From positions 1,612,001 through 1,676,000 of the forward strand of contig NZ_HG938354.1 of the NCBI RefSeq assembly GCF_000731315.1: a stretch of DNA of 64,000 bases, given 5' to 3'. Position 1 is the first letter of the stretch, and each line of letters starts with the position of its first letter. Shown in pieces: positions 34,545 to 43,911 of the stretch. The notes under the pieces are model-generated. The model was given only the letters and a program-made list of their open reading frames with translations. It was not told where the DNA came from and made no database searches. The position numbers and the translations under genes are program-made. Source of the DNA: Neorhizobium galegae bv. orientalis str. HAMBI 540. Its GTDB lineage: Bacteria > Pseudomonadota > Alphaproteobacteria > Rhizobiales > Rhizobiaceae.

Positions 34545-35381
34545 GTGAAGATTGCCGGTCGCAAGGTCACCGCCAAGAGCATTGCAGTCTATGCGACGGT
34601 CATCGTCATCACCGCCGTGATGCTGATGCCTTTCGCCTGGATGCTATCGGCCTCGCTGAAGCTCAGCCGCGACGTCTTCGTATTCCCGATCGAGTGGATT
34701 CCGTCGCAACCGCAGTGGCAGAACTACGTGGACATCTGGACGAAGATCCCGCTCGGGCTGTTCATCTACAACACATCGAAGCTGACGATCATCGTCACCC
34801 TGCTTCAGTTGCTGACGTCGAGTTTTGCGGCCTATGCCTTTGCAAAGCTCGATTTCCCCTACAAGAATACCCTGTTCCTCGGCTATATCGCGACGATCGC
34901 CATGCCCTGGCAGGTCTACATGGTGCCGCAGTTCCTGCTGATGCGCGAATTCGGCTTGAACAACACCCATCTGGCGCTGATCTGCCTGCAGGCTTTCACC
35001 GCCTTCGGTGTATTCCTCATGCGGCAGTTCTATATGTCGATCCCGACGGAGCTTTGCGAAGCGGCGCGCATCGACGGCATGAACGAATATCAGATCTGGG
35101 CGCGCATCATGCTGCCGCTGTCGAAGCCCGCACTTTCGACGCTGACCATCTTCACTTTCGTCACCACCTGGAACGACTTCCTCGGTCCAATGATCTACCT
35201 GACCAAGACGGAGCTGAAGACGATCCAGATCGGCCTGCGCATGTTCATTTCGCAATATTCCGCCGAATACGGGCTGATCATGGCGGCATCGGTCGTCGCC
35301 CTCATTCCCGTTTTGATCGTCTTCCTGTCGCTGCAGCGCTTCTTCGTCGAAGGCGTCGCCTCGTCGGGCCTCAAGGGTTAA
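34545..35381 (+). CDS. CUT1 sugar ABC transporter permease (MalG-like)
   Basis: Partner permease, 278 residues, GTG start at 34545. Six helices, EAA motif CEAARIDGMNEYQIWARIML near the middle-late part, and FVTTWNDFLGPMIYLTK typical of the family, ending GVASSGLKG. Unlike the MalG-like protein at 6310 it has the ordinary short first periplasmic loop, which highlights the insertion in that paralogue. Confidence 0.94.
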   Translation: MKIAGRKVTAKSIAVYATVIVITAVMLMPFAWMLSASLKLSRDVFVFPIEWIPSQPQWQNYVDIWTKIPLGLFIYNTSKLTIIVTLLQLLTSSFAAYAFAKLDFPYKNTLFLGYIATIAMPWQVYMVPQFLLMREFGLNNTHLALICLQAFTAFGVFLMRQFYMSIPTELCEAARIDGMNEYQIWARIMLPLSKPALSTLTIFTFVTTWNDFLGPMIYLTKTELKTIQIGLRMFISQYSAEYGLIMAASVVALIPVLIVFLSLQRFFVEGVASSGLKG

Positions 35382-35385
35382 TGTC

Positions 35386-36558
35386 ATGAATGCCGTTACG
35401 CCGACCGCTCCCCAACCGATCACCGATGCCGAGGTCAAGGCGGCGCTCGATCTCGCCGTCGCCCAGATCCGGCGCAATCTGCCGGCCTTCACCTACGCGT
35501 GCCAGAACCATTCCAGCGTCGGCAATTTTTATCCCGCCGTCGAGAATACCCAATGGACTGCTGGTTTCTGGCCGGGAGAAATCTGGCTGGCGTTCGAGCA
35601 TACCGGTGACAAGGTTTTTCAGCATGCGGCGCAGATCCAGGTGCAGAGCTTTCTGCATAGGATCGAGAACCGCATCGAGACCGACCACCACGACATGGGC
35701 TTTCTCTATTCGCCCTCCTGCATCGCGGCATGGAAGCTGGTAGGCGATGAGGACGGGCGCAAGGCGGCCATCCTGGCCGCAGACCAGCTCATCGAGCGCT
35801 TCCAGCCGATCGGCCAGTTCATCCAGGCCTGGGGCCGCAAGGGTGTTGCGGAGGAATATCGCTACATCATCGACTGCCTGCTGAACCTGCCTTTGCTCTA
35901 TTGGGCAAGCCGCGAGACGGGCGATGCGAAATACCACGACATCGCGCTCCTCCATGCCCGCACGACGTTGGCAAATTCGGTCAGGCCGGACAATTCCACC
36001 TACCATACGTTCTACATGGATCCGGTTACCGGTGCGCCCGTGCGCGGTGCGACCAAGCAGGGCTACAAGGACGACAGCTTCTGGGCACGTGGGCAGGCCT
36101 GGGGCATTGCCGGCATGGCGCTTTCCTATCGCTACGAGCCGATCGACGAATATCGCAAAACATTCGACCGGCTTCTCGATTTCTATCTGAAGAAGCTGCC
36201 GGCCGACTTGGTGCCTTACTGGGACCTGGTATTTTCCGAGAAAGATGGCGAGCCGCGCGATAGTTCGTCGGCCTCGATCGTCGCCTGCGGACTGCTCGAA
36301 ATGGCCGACCTTGTCGAGGCCGATGTCGCCGCGCGTTATCGCGAGCTGGCGCGGCGCATGATGAAAAGCCTTTCCGAGCACCACGCGGTCAAGGATCCGG
36401 CCATGTCCAACGGCCTTGTCCTCAACGGGACCTATTCGAAAAAATCGCCCTACAATACCTGCCGCGGCGAAGGCGTCGACGAGTGCGTCTCCTGGGGCGA
36501 CTATTATTACATGGAAGCCCTGACGCGCCTCTCGCGCGCCTGGTCTTCCTATTGGTGA
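35386..36558 (+). CDS. GH88 unsaturated glucuronyl hydrolase
   Basis: Alpha/alpha-barrel enzyme that removes the 4,5-unsaturated uronic acid from lyase-generated oligosaccharides. The two catalytic aspartates expected from Bacillus UGL (D88 and D149) correspond by motif to D103 in HHDMGF and D163 in YRYIIDCLLNLPLLYWA; the spacing of 60 residues is nearly the same. The family stretch DDSFWARGQAWGIAGMALSY follows, and near the C-terminus ECVSWGDYYYMEAL. 390 residues, no signal peptide. It lies four bases after the permease gene and completes a lyase-then-hydrolase pathway for imported oligouronides. Confidence 0.93.
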   Translation: MNAVTPTAPQPITDAEVKAALDLAVAQIRRNLPAFTYACQNHSSVGNFYPAVENTQWTAGFWPGEIWLAFEHTGDKVFQHAAQIQVQSFLHRIENRIETDHHDMGFLYSPSCIAAWKLVGDEDGRKAAILAADQLIERFQPIGQFIQAWGRKGVAEEYRYIIDCLLNLPLLYWASRETGDAKYHDIALLHARTTLANSVRPDNSTYHTFYMDPVTGAPVRGATKQGYKDDSFWARGQAWGIAGMALSYRYEPIDEYRKTFDRLLDFYLKKLPADLVPYWDLVFSEKDGEPRDSSSASIVACGLLEMADLVEADVAARYRELARRMMKSLSEHHAVKDPAMSNGLVLNGTYSKKSPYNTCRGEGVDECVSWGDYYYMEALTRLSRAWSSYW

Positions 36559-36567
36559 GAGAATCCG

Positions 36568-37677
36568 ATGGCCAGCATTTCACTGAAAAAACTGAACAAG
36601 TCCTATGGCGCCCTCACCGTTGTCCATGACATCGATCTGGAGATCGCCGACAAGGAATTCATCATTCTCGTCGGGCCTTCGGGCTGCGGCAAATCGACGA
36701 CGCTCCGGATGATCGCCGGGTTGGAGGAGATCTCCGGTGGCGAGCTTCAGATCGGCGGCGACCTGATGAACGATGTGCCGTCGAAGGACCGCGACATCGC
36801 CATGGTCTTCCAGAACTATGCGCTTTATCCGCATATGACCGTCTACAAGAATATGGCTTTCGGCCTGCAGCTTCGGAAAGTGTCCCGGGATTTCATCGAC
36901 AGCCAGGTTCAGGACGCCGCAAAAATCCTCGACATCACGCACCTTCTCAACCGCAAGCCGAAGGCGCTGTCCGGCGGCCAGCGCCAGCGCGTCGCGCTCG
37001 GGCGTGCCATGGTGCGCAATCCGGCAGTCTTCCTGCTGGACGAACCGCTGTCCAATCTCGACGCCAAGCTTCGCGGCACCATGCGCGCCGAGATCACCAA
37101 GCTGCACAAGCGTCTGCATGCCACCTTCATCTACGTCACCCACGACCAGATCGAGGCGATGACCATGGCGGATCGCATCGTGGTGATGAAGGACGGGCAT
37201 ATCCAGCAGGTCGACACGCCACAGAACCTCTATGATCGGCCGGTCAACATGTTCGTCGCCGGCTTCATCGGCGCGCCGCAGATGAACATGATGCCATCCG
37301 TGATCGAGCGGCGTGGCGAGAGATATTTTGCCTTGTTCGACGGGCGGGAACTGCCATTGCCGGCCCATTTCGACAAAAGCCGCATCGCCCCTTACGAGGG
37401 CCGCGAGCTGGTCATCGGCATCCGGCCTGAGAATTTCCACGAATTGCCGCCGGCCGATATCGCGCCGGAAAACCTGGCGCCCTTCAGCGCCGTCATGGAA
37501 CTCGCCGAACCGATGGGCTCGGAAATCCATCTCAATATCGTCGCCGGCGGGCGCAGCTTGATCGCGCGCGTGTCGCCACGATTCAAGGGCGCGATCGGCG
37601 ACGAGGTCAAGCTGGTCGTCGACACGACCAATATGCAGTTGTTCGACAGGCAAACGGAGCGCTCGATCCTTTATTAG
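36568..37677 (+). CDS. ugpC: CUT1 ABC transporter ATP-binding protein (UgpC/MsmK type)
   Basis: ATPase for the 33591/34545 permeases, 369 residues; symbol by family only. Walker A GPSGCGKST near 37-45, Q-loop MVFQNYALYPHMTV, signature [14 protein letters not shown], Walker B DEPLSNLDAKLRG, H-loop YVTHDQIEAMTMAD, and a C-terminal TOBE-type domain. The window encodes one such ATPase per sugar importer, so the two systems appear independent. Confidence 0.94.
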   Translation: MASISLKKLNKSYGALTVVHDIDLEIADKEFIILVGPSGCGKSTTLRMIAGLEEISGGELQIGGDLMNDVPSKDRDIAMVFQNYALYPHMTVYKNMAFGLQLRKVSRDFIDSQVQDAAKILDITHLLNRKPKALSGGQRQRVALGRAMVRNPAVFLLDEPLSNLDAKLRGTMRAEITKLHKRLHATFIYVTHDQIEAMTMADRIVVMKDGHIQQVDTPQNLYDRPVNMFVAGFIGAPQMNMMPSVIERRGERYFALFDGRELPLPAHFDKSRIAPYEGRELVIGIRPENFHELPPADIAPENLAPFSAVMELAEPMGSEIHLNIVAGGRSLIARVSPRFKGAIGDEVKLVVDTTNMQLFDRQTERSILY

Positions 37678-37697
37678 GCGAGCGGGAGGAAACGGCC

Positions 37698-38429
37698 ATG
37701 CAGTGGCTGCGCAACATGTGGACGAAGGAAGGACCGGGCATTCCAAAGAATGCGCCGAAGAAGACCGGTCTCGCCCTTTTCGCCGATACGTTCGCGCGCG
37801 AGTGGTGGGAGATGGTCAAATTGAACATCCTGTTCATTCTGGCCGCACTCTTCGTCGTCACCATCCCCGCTGCAATCGTTGCGACCGCCCGCATTTCGGT
37901 CGCCTTCATCGAAGATCGCAACACCTATCTCCTGCGGGATTTCGCCGAAGCGTTTTTCCGATATTTCTGGCGTGCGACCGCGTGGGGCCTGGCCTTCACC
38001 CTTGCGATCGGCCTCGGCATCTATGCGATCGTCACCTATGCCGCGACCGCGAGAGACAATCTCGTCCTGGCCCTGCCGCTGACAATCGCGCTGATCGCAA
38101 CGGTTTTTATCGTCGCGGTGGCCTGCCACCTCGTCGTGCTGATGGTGATGCGTGATCTTTCGGCGCCAGTGCTGCTGCGGCTGGCAGCCGTCGCGTCGGT
38201 CGTCCGTCCGCTGCCGGCGCTCGGCGCGCTTGCATTCGTGGCTGCGCTCTGGCTCGCCCATATCGTCTTTTATCCGGTGTCTGTCTTCATGCCGGCCACC
38301 CTCAACTTTTCACTCGGAATGTTCGCCGTCACATTCGGCGTCCATCGGGCAGCGGTCATGGTTCTAGCCCTGCCAATGGCAATACAGGCGCATCGCGAAC
38401 CGCATGCTGGTGACGCTAAACATATCTAA
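37698..38429 (+). CDS. YesL-like (DUF624) membrane protein
   Basis: A 243-residue protein with about five hydrophobic helices. The N-terminus is basic with GPGIPKNAPKKTGLALFADT and the pattern of YesL/DUF624 proteins (FAREWWEMVKLNILFILAAL, then RNTYLLRDFAEAFFRYFWRA). In Bacillus the yesL gene accompanies rhamnogalacturonan-oligomer transporters, and the placement here between importer ATPase and binding protein matches that. Mechanism unknown. Ribosome-binding site GGGAGG. Confidence 0.8.
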   Translation: MQWLRNMWTKEGPGIPKNAPKKTGLALFADTFAREWWEMVKLNILFILAALFVVTIPAAIVATARISVAFIEDRNTYLLRDFAEAFFRYFWRATAWGLAFTLAIGLGIYAIVTYAATARDNLVLALPLTIALIATVFIVAVACHLVVLMVMRDLSAPVLLRLAAVASVVRPLPALGALAFVAALWLAHIVFYPVSVFMPATLNFSLGMFAVTFGVHRAAVMVLALPMAIQAHREPHAGDAKHI

Positions 38430-38460
38430 TCCAGAGACACTTCAGGGAAGGAGAACGGAA

Positions 38461-39741
38461 ATGTATTTGGGGAAATTCGGGAGATCGGTGAGGTTCGCGA
38501 TGGCGGGTCTCGCCATGGCAACGTCGGTCGCAGGATCGGCATACGCCCAGTCGGGCAATTCCGTGACGCTCAAATGGGCGCTGTGGGATTGGGACAAGGT
38601 GGCTTATTACAAGCCGCTCATAGAGGCATACCAGGCCAAACATCCGAACGTTAAGTTCGAGTCCGTGGACCTCGGTTCGCAGGACTACCAGCAGATGATC
38701 GCCACGCAGCTCGCGGGCGGCTCCAAGGATATCGACATCGTCACCGTCAAGGACGTTCCGAACTACACGAACCTCGTTCGTGCCGGCTCGATCTCGGACC
38801 TCTCGGGCTTCATGACGGAACAGAAGATCGACCCCGCGTCGTTCGGCGGCCTCGTCGACGAACTCAAGATCGACGGCAAGATCTACGCCCTGCCGTTCCG
38901 CTCGGATTTCTGGGTCGTCTATTACAACAAGGACATTTTCGACAAAGCCGGGGTTACCTACCCGACCAACGACATGACCTGGGCGCAGTTCGACCAGATC
39001 GCCACAAAGCTCGCTGGCGGCATGGGCGCGAACAAGACCTACGGCGCCCTCTTCCACACATGGCGCTCAACGGTTCAGCTTCCGGGTATCCTTGACGGCA
39101 AAAAGACGCTCGCGGGGCCGGATTACGCTTTCCTGAAGCCATGGTATGAGCGTGCGCTTGCCCTGCAGAAGGCCGGCGTCGTTCCGTCCTATGCGTCGCT
39201 GAAGACCTCCAACACCCACTACTCGGCGCTGTTCTTCAACAGCACGATCGGCATGCTGCCGATGGGTACCTGGTTCGTCGGCACCCAGATCGCCAAGGTC
39301 GCCTCCGGCGAGTCGAAGAGCAAGAACTGGGGGATCGTGAAGTTCCCGCATCCGGATGGCGTTGCAGCAGGCACGACCGCGGCGCAGATTTCCGGTCTCG
39401 CGGTCAACACCAACTCCGCTCACAAGGCTGAGGTACTCGACTTCATCAAGTTCGTCACTGGCCCGGAAGGTGCGGCCATCATCGCCGGCACCGGCACGAT
39501 CCCGACCGTCCGTACGCCGGAAGTCACCGCCAAGATCGCATCCCTGCCCGGCTTCCCCCAGGATCAGGCGAGCAAGGACGCACTGCAGTCCGGCAAGTCC
39601 TTCTTGGAGATGGCCGTCAATCCGAATGCCGCGAAGATCGAGGTTGTTCTCAACCGCGCGCATGACTCGATCATGACCGACAACATCTCCATCGACGACG
39701 GCCTGAAGGAAATGACCGACGGCGTGAAGGCGATCAAGTAA
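38461..39741 (+). CDS. Carbohydrate ABC transporter substrate-binding protein (CUT1)
   Basis: Periplasmic sugar-binding protein, 426 residues. The signal peptide ends AGSAYAQ with cleavage before SGNSVTLKW. Mature part is MalE-like (WALWDWDKVAYYKPLIEAYQ, ALPFRSDFWVVYYNKDIFDK, MLPMGTWFVGTQIAKVASGE). Start at 38461 is chosen for AAGGAGA upstream; an in-frame ATG at 38404 lies within the previous gene. A perfect terminator hairpin follows immediately. Confidence 0.94.
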   Translation: MYLGKFGRSVRFAMAGLAMATSVAGSAYAQSGNSVTLKWALWDWDKVAYYKPLIEAYQAKHPNVKFESVDLGSQDYQQMIATQLAGGSKDIDIVTVKDVPNYTNLVRAGSISDLSGFMTEQKIDPASFGGLVDELKIDGKIYALPFRSDFWVVYYNKDIFDKAGVTYPTNDMTWAQFDQIATKLAGGMGANKTYGALFHTWRSTVQLPGILDGKKTLAGPDYAFLKPWYERALALQKAGVVPSYASLKTSNTHYSALFFNSTIGMLPMGTWFVGTQIAKVASGESKSKNWGIVKFPHPDGVAAGTTAAQISGLAVNTNSAHKAEVLDFIKFVTGPEGAAIIAGTGTIPTVRTPEVTAKIASLPGFPQDQASKDALQSGKSFLEMAVNPNAAKIEVVLNRAHDSIMTDNISIDDGLKEMTDGVKAIK

Positions 39742-39747
39742 CAGCCC

Positions 39748-39785
39748 GACCCGCGGAGGCCAGTCCTCCGCGGGTCTCTCTTTCG
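39748..39785 (+). terminator. Terminator hairpin after the importer operon
   Basis: GACCCGCGGAGG pairs perfectly with CCTCCGCGGGTC around a five-base loop, seven bases past the binding-protein stop, followed by the pyrimidine-rich TCTCTTT. The DUF2264 gene begins only a few bases later, so the hairpin may reduce its expression relative to the binding protein. Confidence 0.7.
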
Positions 39786-39797
39786 ATAAAAAATGGT

Positions 39798-41663
39798 TTG
39801 CCCGTGATCTACGACCCAGTCCGAGCCAATCCCCTTTGCGGGAACCCTCTTCTTTCCCGAGACGATCTCGGCAGAGCGGTGCTGGATCTGTTCAGACCGC
39901 TTCTCCCCTATTTTTCGCAAGGCGGCGCGCGGGTCCGCCTGAGCGCGACCGGGGTGCATTTCGACCGTGCCGCGGCCGACCTTGAAGGTTTTGCCCGACC
40001 GCTGTGGGGGATCGTACCGCTCGCAGCCGGAGGCCATGATTTCCCGCATTGGGACCTCTACCGCCGCGGGCTTACAAACGGCACCGATCCCTCTCATCCG
40101 GAATATTGGGGCGACATTTCCGATCGCGACCAGCGTCAGGTGGAACTGGCGGCAGTGGGTTTTGCGCTTGCCATGGTTCCCGAACACATCTGGGATCCGC
40201 TTGGCGAAGCAGAGAAGAAAACCGTCGCAGCCTATCTCCTGTCGGCCCGCGACAAGGAATTTATCGACAACAACTGGAAATTCTTCCGGGTTCTTATCGA
40301 TCTCGGCCTGACACGCGTCGGCATAGGCTTCGACCGATCCATGACGAAGAAGTATCTCGACGAGACGGAAGCCTTTCGGCTGGGCGAAGGCTGGTATCGC
40401 GACGGGCCGGTCAAGCGCGTCGACCACTATATCCCCTTCGCCCTGCATTTTTATGCACTAATCTATTCGGTGCTCGCGAAGGCCGACACCCCGCGCGGCG
40501 ATGCCTATCGCGAGCGTGCCCGTATATTTGCGCAGGATATCCGCCACTGGTTCGGCCCGGATGGTGCCGCGCTCGCCTTCGGGCGCAGCCAGACATACCG
40601 GTTTGCCGCCGGCGGCTTCTGGGGCGCATTGGCGTTTGCAGGCGTCGAGGCCCTGCCATGGGCCGAGATCAAAGGCTACTACATGCGCCATATCCGCTGG
40701 TGGTCGAAGCTTCCGATCGCCGACCGGGACGGGGTGCTGTCGATCGGCTACGGTTATCCCAATCTCCTGATGAGCGAGAGCTACAATTCGGCCGGCTCGC
40801 CCTATTGGGCGCTGAAATTCTTTCTGCCCCTGGCTCTGCCCGCCGACCATCCGTTCTGGCTGGCAGAGGAAGCGCCCGCACCCTCCTTTGCGGACCCGGT
40901 TCCGCTCAAGGAACCCGGCATGGTTGCCATGCATACGCCCGGCAACGTCGTCGTCCTCGCCTCCGGGCAGCAGCACGACAGGATGCGCGGCGCCCACGAG
41001 AAATACTCGAAGTTCGCCTATTCCACTCGCTACGCCTTCAACATCGAGGCCAACGACCGGCATTTCGCGGCGGCAAGTTTTGACGGCATGCTGGGCCTCT
41101 CCGACGACGGCGTGCATTTCCGCATGCGCGAGACGCTCGAGCAGGCGCTGATCGCCGGTGACAGGCTCTACTCCCGCTGGAAACCCTGGAGCGATGTCAC
41201 AGTGGAGACATGGCTGGTGCCAGCCAACCCCTGGCATATCCGTATCCACCGCATTGTCACGCCCCGTGCTCTGCAAACGACGGAGGGGGGCTTTGCCATC
41301 GAACAGGCGGATTTCCAGGCGGATATCGCCAGCCGAGGCGAAGGTTTCGCCGTTTGGCACGGCCGAACCGACACCAGCGCAATCGTCGACATCTCGCCTG
41401 CCTTCAGGCGGGACGGCCATGCCATGAGCCCGATCGCCAATACCAATCTCATTCACGCCAAGACGCTTCTTCCCCAGCTCCGTGGACAGGTCGAGCCAGG
41501 GACGACGCTGCTTGCCGCAGCGGTCATCGCGCTCCCCAATGCCGAGATGGACCCGACCTTTCTGCAGTCTGTCCCAGTTTGCCCGGATGTGGCGGAACTG
41601 GAACGACTGTTCCGTGCGGAAGGAGACGTGGTCCCCGCCTTCAACCTCGCCGGCGCCAAGTGA
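39798..41663 (+). CDS. DUF2264 domain-containing protein (621 aa)
   Basis: A large, aromatic-rich protein of the DUF2264 family (alpha-barrel N-terminal half with PEYWGDISDRDQRQVELAAV, RVLIDLGLTRVGIGFDRSMT, YGYPNLLMSESYNSAGSPYW; beta-rich C-terminal half). The family commonly occurs in polysaccharide-utilisation loci beside heparinase-type and GH88 enzymes, as here, but has no established reaction; a lyase or hydrolase role on uronate oligomers is plausible. No signal peptide. Start is uncertain: TTG at 39798 or GTG at 39804, neither with a good ribosome-binding site. Confidence 0.85.
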   Translation: MPVIYDPVRANPLCGNPLLSRDDLGRAVLDLFRPLLPYFSQGGARVRLSATGVHFDRAAADLEGFARPLWGIVPLAAGGHDFPHWDLYRRGLTNGTDPSHPEYWGDISDRDQRQVELAAVGFALAMVPEHIWDPLGEAEKKTVAAYLLSARDKEFIDNNWKFFRVLIDLGLTRVGIGFDRSMTKKYLDETEAFRLGEGWYRDGPVKRVDHYIPFALHFYALIYSVLAKADTPRGDAYRERARIFAQDIRHWFGPDGAALAFGRSQTYRFAAGGFWGALAFAGVEALPWAEIKGYYMRHIRWWSKLPIADRDGVLSIGYGYPNLLMSESYNSAGSPYWALKFFLPLALPADHPFWLAEEAPAPSFADPVPLKEPGMVAMHTPGNVVVLASGQQHDRMRGAHEKYSKFAYSTRYAFNIEANDRHFAAASFDGMLGLSDDGVHFRMRETLEQALIAGDRLYSRWKPWSDVTVETWLVPANPWHIRIHRIVTPRALQTTEGGFAIEQADFQADIASRGEGFAVWHGRTDTSAIVDISPAFRRDGHAMSPIANTNLIHAKTLLPQLRGQVEPGTTLLAAAVIALPNAEMDPTFLQSVPVCPDVAELERLFRAEGDVVPAFNLAGAK

Positions 41664-41813
41664 CCGGGTAAGCCACGGTGCTGTGATCCCTGCTTCTGAG
41701 CTAAACAGCCGTATGCCTTTTCTCAGGTGTCTAAAAATCTGTCGGCCACGCCAAGCCATCTTGCGCCAATCGACCGCGAGGCTAGTGTTGGGTACAAACG
41801 ACAGTGGAATTCG

Positions 41814-43250
41814 ATGGCAGCCAAGACCACACTCAACGCGAAGAACCTGGAAGCACTCGGCGCGCCGCGCCTGGCCGAATTGCTCATCGAGATCAGCACC
41901 GGCAGCGCGGCAAACAAACGACGGCTTCGCATGGAGCTTGCCGGCAACCACAGCAGCGCCGAGGTCGCCCGCGAAGTGCGCAAGCGGCTCGCAAGCATCG
42001 GCCGTTCCCGAACCTTCATAAACTGGCGCAAGGTGAAGGGGCTCAAGACGGACCTAGAAACGCAGCGGAAGACGATCGTCGATGTCGTTGCCCGCGACGA
42101 TCCGAAGGAGGCCTTGGAGCTTATCTGGCAATTCCTGGCGCTTGCCGATCCGGTGTTTGAGAGATCCGACGACGGCAGCGGCTCGATCATCGAGAGCTTT
42201 CACGACGCGTGCGCGGATGCCGGCGCGATCGCGAAGTCTTCAGGCGTCGAGAAGGACGCCCTTGCCGACAAGATCTTCGCAGCAGTGCTCAACAACGGCT
42301 ATGGCCAGTATGACCCGCTGATTGCCGTTACGGCGCCTGCGCTCGGCAGAGACGGTCTTGAACGACTCAAGGTCCTGTTGGGGCAGTGGTCGAAGGAGCC
42401 TGAGGACAAGATCGCCGAGAGTGATCGCCGCGTCATCGGCTGGAGCAGCAATGGGCCGATCTACGAAGACCAGGTCTACGGAAATCATCAGGAACTGCTG
42501 GTACGTATCGCCTTGCAGGAAATCGCCGATGCCCAGGGCGACGTCGATGCGTATATCGCCCAGCAGCCGGAAAAGACCCGCAGGTCGCCCTTGGTGGCAA
42601 CGGACATCGCCCGCCGGCTGCTTTCCGCGGGACGAGCCGCCGAAGCGCTCGAAACGCTGGACGCCATCGATGAACGAGGCCATGCCGACACTCCGGTCGA
42701 ATGGCAGCTTGCCCGCACCGAGGTGCTCGAAGCCCTGGGACGCGCGGACGAAGCCCAGACGGATCGATGGAAGTGGTTCGAGCAGTCTCTGAACGACGCA
42801 CACCTGCGCGCGTTTATCCGCCGGCTGCCGGACTTCGACGACATGGAGGCCGAGGAAAAGGCGTTCGCTTATGCGCAGGCTTTTCCGGAGTTCCATCGAG
42901 CCCTTACTTTTTTCCTGCGCTGGCCAGCGGTTGGCGAGGCAGCCAGGCTCGTGTTGAAGCGCAAGACGGAACTCGATGGCGATCTCTATGAGCTGATGAC
43001 GGCGGCAGCGGACGCCCTGGCGCAGAAACACCCGCTTGCAGCAACGATCGTCCTGCGCTCGATGATCGACTTCACGCTCGATAAAGCGCGGTCGAGCCGC
43101 AATCGCTATGCGGCGCAGCATCTTGCGACATGTGCATCGCTTGCCCCGCATGTCGACGATTTCGGCAGCGTCGAAACCCACGGCGCATATGTCGCGGGAC
43201 TGAAGGGCCGGCACGGTAAAAAGCACGGTTTCTGGAGTTTGATAACCTAA
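41814..43250 (+). CDS. DUF6880 family hypothetical protein (478 aa)
   Basis: A helical-repeat cytoplasmic protein: AKNLEALGAPRLAELLIEIS at the N-terminus, then RKTIVDVVARDDPKEALELI, and several TPR-like alternations (LLSAGRAAEALETLDAIDER, QLARTEVLEALGRADEAQTD). The family is the DUF6880 type by pattern. The start at 41814 (GTGGAA upstream) is preferred; 29 further residues upstream are possible. Its stop overlaps that of the convergent hydrolase gene. Function unknown and seemingly unrelated to the sugar locus. Confidence 0.78.
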   Translation: MAAKTTLNAKNLEALGAPRLAELLIEISTGSAANKRRLRMELAGNHSSAEVAREVRKRLASIGRSRTFINWRKVKGLKTDLETQRKTIVDVVARDDPKEALELIWQFLALADPVFERSDDGSGSIIESFHDACADAGAIAKSSGVEKDALADKIFAAVLNNGYGQYDPLIAVTAPALGRDGLERLKVLLGQWSKEPEDKIAESDRRVIGWSSNGPIYEDQVYGNHQELLVRIALQEIADAQGDVDAYIAQQPEKTRRSPLVATDIARRLLSAGRAAEALETLDAIDERGHADTPVEWQLARTEVLEALGRADEAQTDRWKWFEQSLNDAHLRAFIRRLPDFDDMEAEEKAFAYAQAFPEFHRALTFFLRWPAVGEAARLVLKRKTELDGDLYELMTAAADALAQKHPLAATIVLRSMIDFTLDKARSSRNRYAAQHLATCASLAPHVDDFGSVETHGAYVAGLKGRHGKKHGFWSLIT

Positions 43251-43870
43251 GTCACCGGGAGGCGGCCGCCATCAGCGGCGTTGACCGTCGTCCAATCGGT
43301 ATGCGCCGCGCTGGTTCCCTTTGAGGGGGTCCCTGATTTTCCTCCTTTCAACCTGTTGAAAAAGGAATAACCCTCGGGCCAGCGGCCGAAACCGCTTGCT
43401 ATGTTGATATGTCCCGCAAACCCGATCGTTGCCAGATCGCTGCCCCAGCCACGGACATGGCGTTCGAGATCCGGCATGCTCATATAGGGATCGTTCAGAC
43501 TGCCTATGACGAGGCTTGGAAAGGGAAGCCGGGCGAGTGGTTCATGCCCGAACTCGATCATGCAGGGATGAAGCCGCAAAGTCACCTCCAGGGAGCACGG
43601 CGCGACGAGCAAGGCACCGCGTATCTTGTCCGCATTGCCGCGCCCGGCATAGCTCGCCGCCAGCAGGCATCCGAGGCTATGCGCAACGAGGAAGGCGCCT
43701 TCCACCACCGAAAGCGCCCTATCCAGCTCCGCCTGCCAATCCTCGATGACGGGACAGTTCCAATCCTCCTGCTCGACAGTCGACGCACTGGAGTGCTCCG
43801 TTGCCCAATGGCGCTGCCAGTGTCCTTCGGGCGAGCCGTTGAGACCGGGCAAGATCAGGGTCGGGAACAT
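43247..43870 (-). CDS. RBBP9/YdeN-type alpha/beta hydrolase
   Basis: A 207-residue serine hydrolase. Catalytic triad by motif: Ser65 in AHSLG, Asp127 in GSLNDPYM, His154 in GHINIASG. The beginning LILPGLNGSPEGHWQRHW is characteristic of the RBBP9/YdeN family. Length and layout are normal. These enzymes are esterases of unclear physiological substrate. It overlaps the DUF6880 stop codon convergently by about three bases and lies 41 bases beyond the DszC/SfnB-like gene on the same strand. Confidence 0.88.
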   Translation of the reverse strand: MFPTLILPGLNGSPEGHWQRHWATEHSSASTVEQEDWNCPVIEDWQAELDRALSVVEGAFLVAHSLGCLLAASYAGRGNADKIRGALLVAPCSLEVTLRLHPCMIEFGHEPLARLPFPSLVIGSLNDPYMSMPDLERHVRGWGSDLATIGFAGHINIASGFGRWPEGYSFFNRLKGGKSGTPSKGTSAAHTDWTTVNAADGGRLPVT

Positions 43871-43911
43871 GCGAACCTCCAGGACTTATTGCAACCGCGC
43901 CGAAGTCAATT

